A DNA stretch of 64,000 nt, from NCBI GenBank assembly GCA_963978545.1, contig OZ021729.1, positions 14,597,501 to 14,661,500 on the forward strand, written 5' to 3'. The stretch comes from Linyphia triangularis (Eukaryota; Arthropoda; Arachnida; Araneae; Linyphiidae). The notes under the pieces are model-generated. The model was not told where the DNA came from. It made no database searches and was given only the letters and a program-made list of their open reading frames with translations. Both the position numbers and the translations under genes were made by a program. This document shows positions 59,073 through 64,000 of this stretch, in pieces. Position 1 is the first letter of the stretch. Each line of letters starts with the position of its first letter.

Positions 59073-60424
59073 CTAGCTAAATACCCGTGCTTCGCTACGA
59101 AATTTTAACCTGTGCAATATTTTAGCTAGCTGTGAGGCCTCCCATTGCGGAAATCTGTCATTCGTGTATAGATCCCAGTTTTTGGCGCTTCGCTCGCAGG
59201 AAGGTTCATCTCTACGCAAAATCGAGCTCGCTTCGTTCTCTGAAAAGTTCATGGACACATAAACACAGGCTTATTTCACTCGTTAAAAGGTTCATTGCTA
59301 TGCAAGCATAGGCTCGCTTCGCTCGCTGAAAGGTTCATTGCTGCGTAAGCATAAGCTCGCTTCACTCACTAAAATCTAATTGCTACGTAAAGACGTAAAG
59401 GTAGCAAGCCTCTTCCTTGTCAAGAAAAAAAAATTCCCCGTTAATACAATAATACAACACCCCTTTAAGATTATTTTAACACATGTTTGTGGAAAGCAAA
59501 ATTTGAAACTAAAACTACTTATGTTAAACTTTCATAGCCTATTCGAAATCGCTTTTTGTGAAAAAATTAATTGAAAAACAAATTTAAAATTTTAACATTC
59601 TTTTATTCAGTCCAATTAGAAGGCCAAAACTACTTGTGTTGAAAATTTCAGAAATGTAGCCCAATTACAAATCCTTTTGTAAAATATTTGTTAACTAATT
59701 AAAAAAAAAAAATTATGTTTTTCAAAAATCCATTTGGAAGGCCACAACTATTTATGTTGAAAATTTCAAAGTTGTAACCTTATTAGTAGTCGTTTTGTAA
59801 AATGTTTATTAATTAATTAAAAAAAATTAATTAAAAAGGAACAAAATAAATTTTTTTTTTTCAAAAGACCAATTAAAAGGCCAAAACTACTTATGTTGAA
59901 AATTTCAGATCTGTAGCCCTATTAGATATCATTTTGTAACATATTTATTAATTAATTAAAAAAGAACTAATTAAAATTTTAACGTACTGTTTGTGATGTA
60001 TACAATTATAAAGCCAAAACTACGTATGTTGAAAATTTCAGACATATAGCCCTATTAGTAGTTGTTTTGTTAAATGCTTATTAATTAATTAAAAAAATTA
60101 ATTAAAAAAGAACAAAATAAAAATTTAAAATTCTGTTTTTAAAAAGTCCAATTAAAAGGCCAAAACTACTTATGTTGAAAATTTCAGAGCTGTAGCCCTA
60201 TTAGATATCGTTTTGTAACATATTTATTAATTAATTAAAAAAATAATTAAAAAAGAACTAATTAAAATTTTAACATTCTGTTTGTGATGTATAAAATTAG
60301 AAGGCAAAAACTACTTATGCTGAAAATTTCAGAGCTCTACTCCAATTTTAAGTAGGTTTCTACAGATCCACAGAGCCACAGACAGACAGACAGACAGACA
60401 CACAGCTTGTTTTATTATTATAGA
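59073..60424 (-). mobile_element. Helitron-like element, copy E of the head-to-tail array
   Basis: It ends CGGGTATTTAGCTAG, directly joined to the TC of copy D. The outer start is preceded by A. About seven long tandem units lie at 59500-60330, with the GTCTGTCT run near its 5' end. Confidence 0.88.
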
Positions 60425-61523
60425 TTACTATGTATTTAATACCACATATGTTTTGACTTTCAACAATGAAAACTGAATAATCCACGCTCAGCAAATTTCA
60501 ATATTTTCCACCGATAGACGGGGCATAAGACTTCATCTGTTATAAAAAGCCCGACTTAATAGTGCACATACTATTAGGGTATCAAGGTAATTAGATTTAA
60601 AAATTAGCTTTTGGCGAAATAACATTTCTATATTCACAGATAAATTAATTGGGGAAAAAAAAAAAAAAAAAAAAAAAACATTGCTGATATGCCACTTTTT
60701 GGCGCTATTTTAAATTTAACGAAAAAAAATGTCATTAGAATGGAGAGCGTGACAGCAAAAATATTTGTTTTTTAGTTTGGATTAAGAGTTTTCACTTTGT
60801 TCACTACAGATATATGAATAAAGTTCTGCGTAAGCTTATAACTGCGCTAATATAGGAGCTATAAGTAAAAAAAAAGTTTATTGAAAACTAAAACGTTTGG
60901 ACACGCAGAAAATAAATTAAAACCCAAGATAGACTTTTACATTCAAATTTAAGTTGATCATCGTCATAGCAACCATTTTGTTACCCTGCTAAAAGGAATG
61001 AAAATTCGAATTCGGATATTACTCAATTATCTTTTTAATCAAAAACCTTTTGAATTTCATTGAAACTAAAAGGCATTTATAATTTATGGAGGTATGGACA
61101 ATTTCAAAGTGACAAACAGACATAACAATTCAAAACAATTTTTCACATTTTCATGATCAGCGTGTCATGTCACTGGTTATATGATCATGTTAAGCTGATG
61201 AACTTAAACTCTTAAGTCGGTCTTTTGGATAATTACCTTGCTTTCTACATCCGATGGATGTGAAAGAAAAAAACATCAGTTCAAGTTTTTTCCATTAAAA
61301 GGAAATGGGGCGCTTTAGTAATTTGTAATCAAAACTTTCCGAGAAGACACTATGACCAAACTTGACAGCATAACAGACTCTCCGATAAAGTTCAATGATA
61401 TGTTTAGACTTTGCAGAGTGTTTGATGGCGATTAGAAAACAATATTTATGCCAGATTTATTACTGGTCCATTTAATGGCACACCTCGTGTACTAAAAGAT
61501 GCAATATTAAACGTTAAGATCTG
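60425..61523. other. Spacer DNA, no gene recognised
   Basis: AT-rich DNA between Helitron copies, with a poly-A run near 60656. No exon-like segment is seen. Confidence 0.5.
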
Positions 61524-61718
61524 TTAACCCTTTGCACTCGAGGGGCGCCTCTCAGGCGAAACACGAGATGGACCACTAGGTTTGATGCGGAAATTTGATA
61601 CAAGGCCAATGACTGTGTTTAGTTTCTATGAAGCAAATCCATAAACGCCAACCGAACCTAAAATGTCTCGAGTTGATGGTCCCTCCGCGCGAAAAAGGCC
61701 TCGAGTGCAAAGGGTTAA
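61524..61718. mobile_element. Short piggyBac-like MITE (TTAACCCTTTGCACTCGAG ends)
   Basis: 195 bp with inverted ends TTAACCCTTTGCACTCGAGG and CCTCGAGTGCAAAGGGTTAA that match perfectly over 20 bp and include the TTAA target. No coding frame. Confidence 0.9.
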
Positions 61719-61926
61719 CACATATCCCAGAATGCCTTAGTCTGAAGAATTTAATCACTTTGATATCTCCATACTATAGCATTCCAAATTTCCAGTACTG
61801 TGCTAACCATATTTCATTATGCATACTATTAGTAACAAGTTTCATTAGTCAACATGGATATTTATAGGACATTCATGTATATGAATTCAAATGTGAAGAA
61901 ACTCCAATTAACATATTTATTTCAAA

Positions 61927-63371
61927 CTAGCTGAATACAAGTGCTTCGCTACGAAATTTTAACATGCGCAATATTTTAACTAGCTGTAAAGCTTCGCTTT
62001 GCGGAAATCCGTCATTGGTGTATAGGTCCCAGTTTTTGAAGCTTCGCTCACAGGAAGATTCATCGTTACGCAAAATAGAGCTCGCTTCGTTCGCTGAAAA
62101 ATTCATTGACACATAAGCACAGGCTTACTTCACTCGTTGAAAGGTTCATAATATGCAAGAGTAAGCTCATTTCTCTCGCTGAAAGGTTCCTTGTTGTTTA
62201 AGCATAAGCTCGCTTCACTCACTAAAATCTATAATTGCTACGTAAAGCCATAATATTGGAAGCCTCTCCCCTGTCGAGACACACAAAAAATAGCCCCCCC
62301 CCCCCGTTAATACATAATGCAACACCCCTTTAAGATTATTTTAACACGTGTTTGTGGAAAGCAAAATTAAAGGGCAAAACTACTTATGTTGAAACTTTCA
62401 GACCTCTAGGTCTATTAGAAGTAACTTTTTGTGAAAATATTAATTAAAAAAATTAATCGTAAATCAAATTAAAATGTTAATATTCTTTTGTCAATAGTCC
62501 AATTAGAATGCCAAAATTATTTGTGTTGAAAATTTCAGAACTGTAGCCCAAGTAGAAATCGTTTTGTAAAATATTGGTTAATTAATTAAAAAAGTTATAA
62601 ATAAATATTTAAAATTCTGTTTTTCAAAAGTCCAATGAGAAGCCCAAAACTACTTACGTTGAAAATTTCAGAGCTGTAGCCCTATAAGAAATCGTTCTGT
62701 AAAATATTTATTAATTAAAAAAAAGAACTAAATTAAAATTTAAAATTCTGTTTTTCTAAAGTCCAATAAGGAGGCCACAACTACTTATGTTGAAAATTTC
62801 AGAGCTGTTGTCCTATCAGATATCGTTTTATTAAATATATATTAATTAATTAAAAAAGAACTAAATAAAAATTTAAAATTCTGTTTTTCAAAAGGCCAAA
62901 ACTACTTATGTTGAAAATTTCAGAGCTGTATCTCTATTGGAAATTGTTTTGTAAAATAGTTATTAACTAATTAAAAAAAAATAACTAAAAAGAACTAAAT
63001 AAAAATTTGAAATTCTGTTTTTTAAAAGTTCAATTAGAAGGTTAAAACCACTTATGTTGAAAATTTCAGAACTGTAGCCCTATTAGAAACGTTCTGTAAA
63101 ATATTTATTAATTAAAAAAAACTAACAGCAAATTAAAAATTCTGTTTTTCAATAGTTCAATAAGAGGGCCAAAATTACTTATGTTGAAAAAAATTGTTTA
63201 ATAATTAAGAAAATTAATTAAAAAATAACTAATTAAAATTTTAACATTCTGTTTGACATACATAAAATTAGAAGGCCAAAACTTCTTGTGTTGAAAATTT
63301 CAGAGCTCTACTCCAATTTTAAGTAGGTTTCTATAGATCCACAGACACACAGCTTGTTTTATTATTATAGA
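61927..63371 (-). mobile_element. Helitron-like element, copy F (largest internal array)
   Basis: On the - strand it starts TCTATAATAATAAAACAAGC after an A and ends AGCACTTGTATTCAGCTAG before a T. About eight units of 115-150 bp fill 62356-63300, each with CCAAAACTACTTATGTTGAA and ATTTCAGAGCTGTAGCCCTA. The four-unit 44-bp array is at 62050-62235. Confidence 0.88.
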
Positions 63372-64000
63372 TGGACTACAGGTTTAAGTGATGAATCTCA
63401 ATAGGTAAACACAACCGAGATTACGATTGGCTAAAATATTTGTAAAATACCATAATTTCTAACAATGCACAAGAGTTTATTGAATTTTTTTGTCATTTTA
63501 CTAACTGAAAAAAAAAAGTGACATCAAATTTTCGAATACGGAAAGTATATTCCATTCCGAGTTGGATAATGGTGTGGGTTTGATTACAGCTGTCTAGTGC
63601 TTGGTTAGTTGCACGGTTGACAAATGTCCTCTACAAAAATCGTTTTGTCAATTACTCAATAGACAGAAAGGACGAGATTTGATCACCTTGACGTTTGCCT
63701 TCATCTATTCATTCAGTTTTATGCGTGTACTCAAATCAGGCGACGCAGAACTTATTTGGTTGACGTTTGTCTTCCATGCGACCATAATCCTGTATTCTAA
63801 AAGTTTTTTTTTCCTTTTAGTTATATTTTTATAGTTTTTATGTTTTGTGAGAGGGTATGTTATTTTTATGATATGATTTGACTGACACATTTCTCAGCGG
63901 GGAAAAAAAAAAAAAAAAAAAAAAAATGTATGCAATTTTTTACATTAACTTTTCTTTCATTTCTTGTTAAGGAGTGCAAGATAAAACTACCAAAAGATTT
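63372..64000. other. Right-edge DNA, no gene recognised
   Basis: A modest open frame at 63601-63834 has no domain sense and ends in a T-rich hydrophobic run. A poly-A tract is at 63902-63926. Confidence 0.4.

Noticed and set aside
61927..63371. Regularly spaced repeats resembling a CRISPR array
   Set aside because: The units are 115-150 bp, diverged, AT-rich, inside a eukaryotic Helitron-like element, and the spacers are not unique sequences of constant length.

Overview
The window reads as AT-rich nuclear DNA from an arthropod. It has GT-AG introns, frequent long A/T runs, an arthropod-type chitin-binding (peritrophin-A) gene, and a dense crop of small DNA transposons, tRNA-derived SINEs and Helitrons. 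A chelicerate such as a spider is my guess; the sequence does not prove it. Nothing looks prokaryotic.

Genes. (1) Bases 1-1730, + strand, hold the last two coding exons of a secreted-type protein: a long low-complexity Pro/Thr/Arg region followed by a six-cysteine type-2 chitin-binding domain. (2) Bases 9875-40469, - strand, hold a complete GPI inositol-deacylase gene (PGAP1/Bst1 family). I rebuilt it exon by exon: 23 coding exons, all phases consistent, 2760 nt including the stop, 919 residues, against 922 for human PGAP1 as I remember it. It carries the GHSMGG lipase motif and at least seven C-terminal membrane segments. (3) Bases 47070-47495, - strand, hold an intact 141-residue two-membrane-segment protein I do not recognise, followed downstream by two decayed tandem copies of its own 3' coding part. 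(4) Two clean exons on the - strand (52314-52511 and 50610-50648) belong to an unidentified gene. Genes 1 and 2 are convergent, separated by about 8 kb of noncoding DNA.

Mobile DNA fills the introns and the right third. PGAP1 intron 1 holds a hAT-type element with a perfect 8-bp target duplication, a second 1.5-kb inverted-repeat element with its own 8-9 bp duplication, and a 203-bp inverted repeat, identical by eye, shared between the two. Intron 2 holds a 5'-truncated LINE (12-bp target duplication) sitting inside a hAT-like MITE, plus a copy of a 520-bp MITE family that carries TGACGTCA palindromes. Intron 7 holds two long hairpin elements. Introns 3 and 15 hold copies of another hAT-like MITE, and introns 4 and 22 hold tRNA-derived SINEs. 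To the right of PGAP1 are piggyBac-like MITEs with TTAA ends, a foldback element split by a Helitron, and six copies of one Helitron-like family. Three of those six (56851-60424) are joined head to tail with no base between them. This family contains two internal tandem arrays: about four 44-bp units and two to eight units of about 130 bp.

The strongest candidates for something undescribed are the Helitron concatemer with its variable internal minisatellite, the 203-bp inverted repeat between two unrelated transposons, the duplicated 3' exon of the small membrane-protein gene, and the hairpin element flanked by 21-bp direct repeats. Coordinates of splice sites were read by hand.
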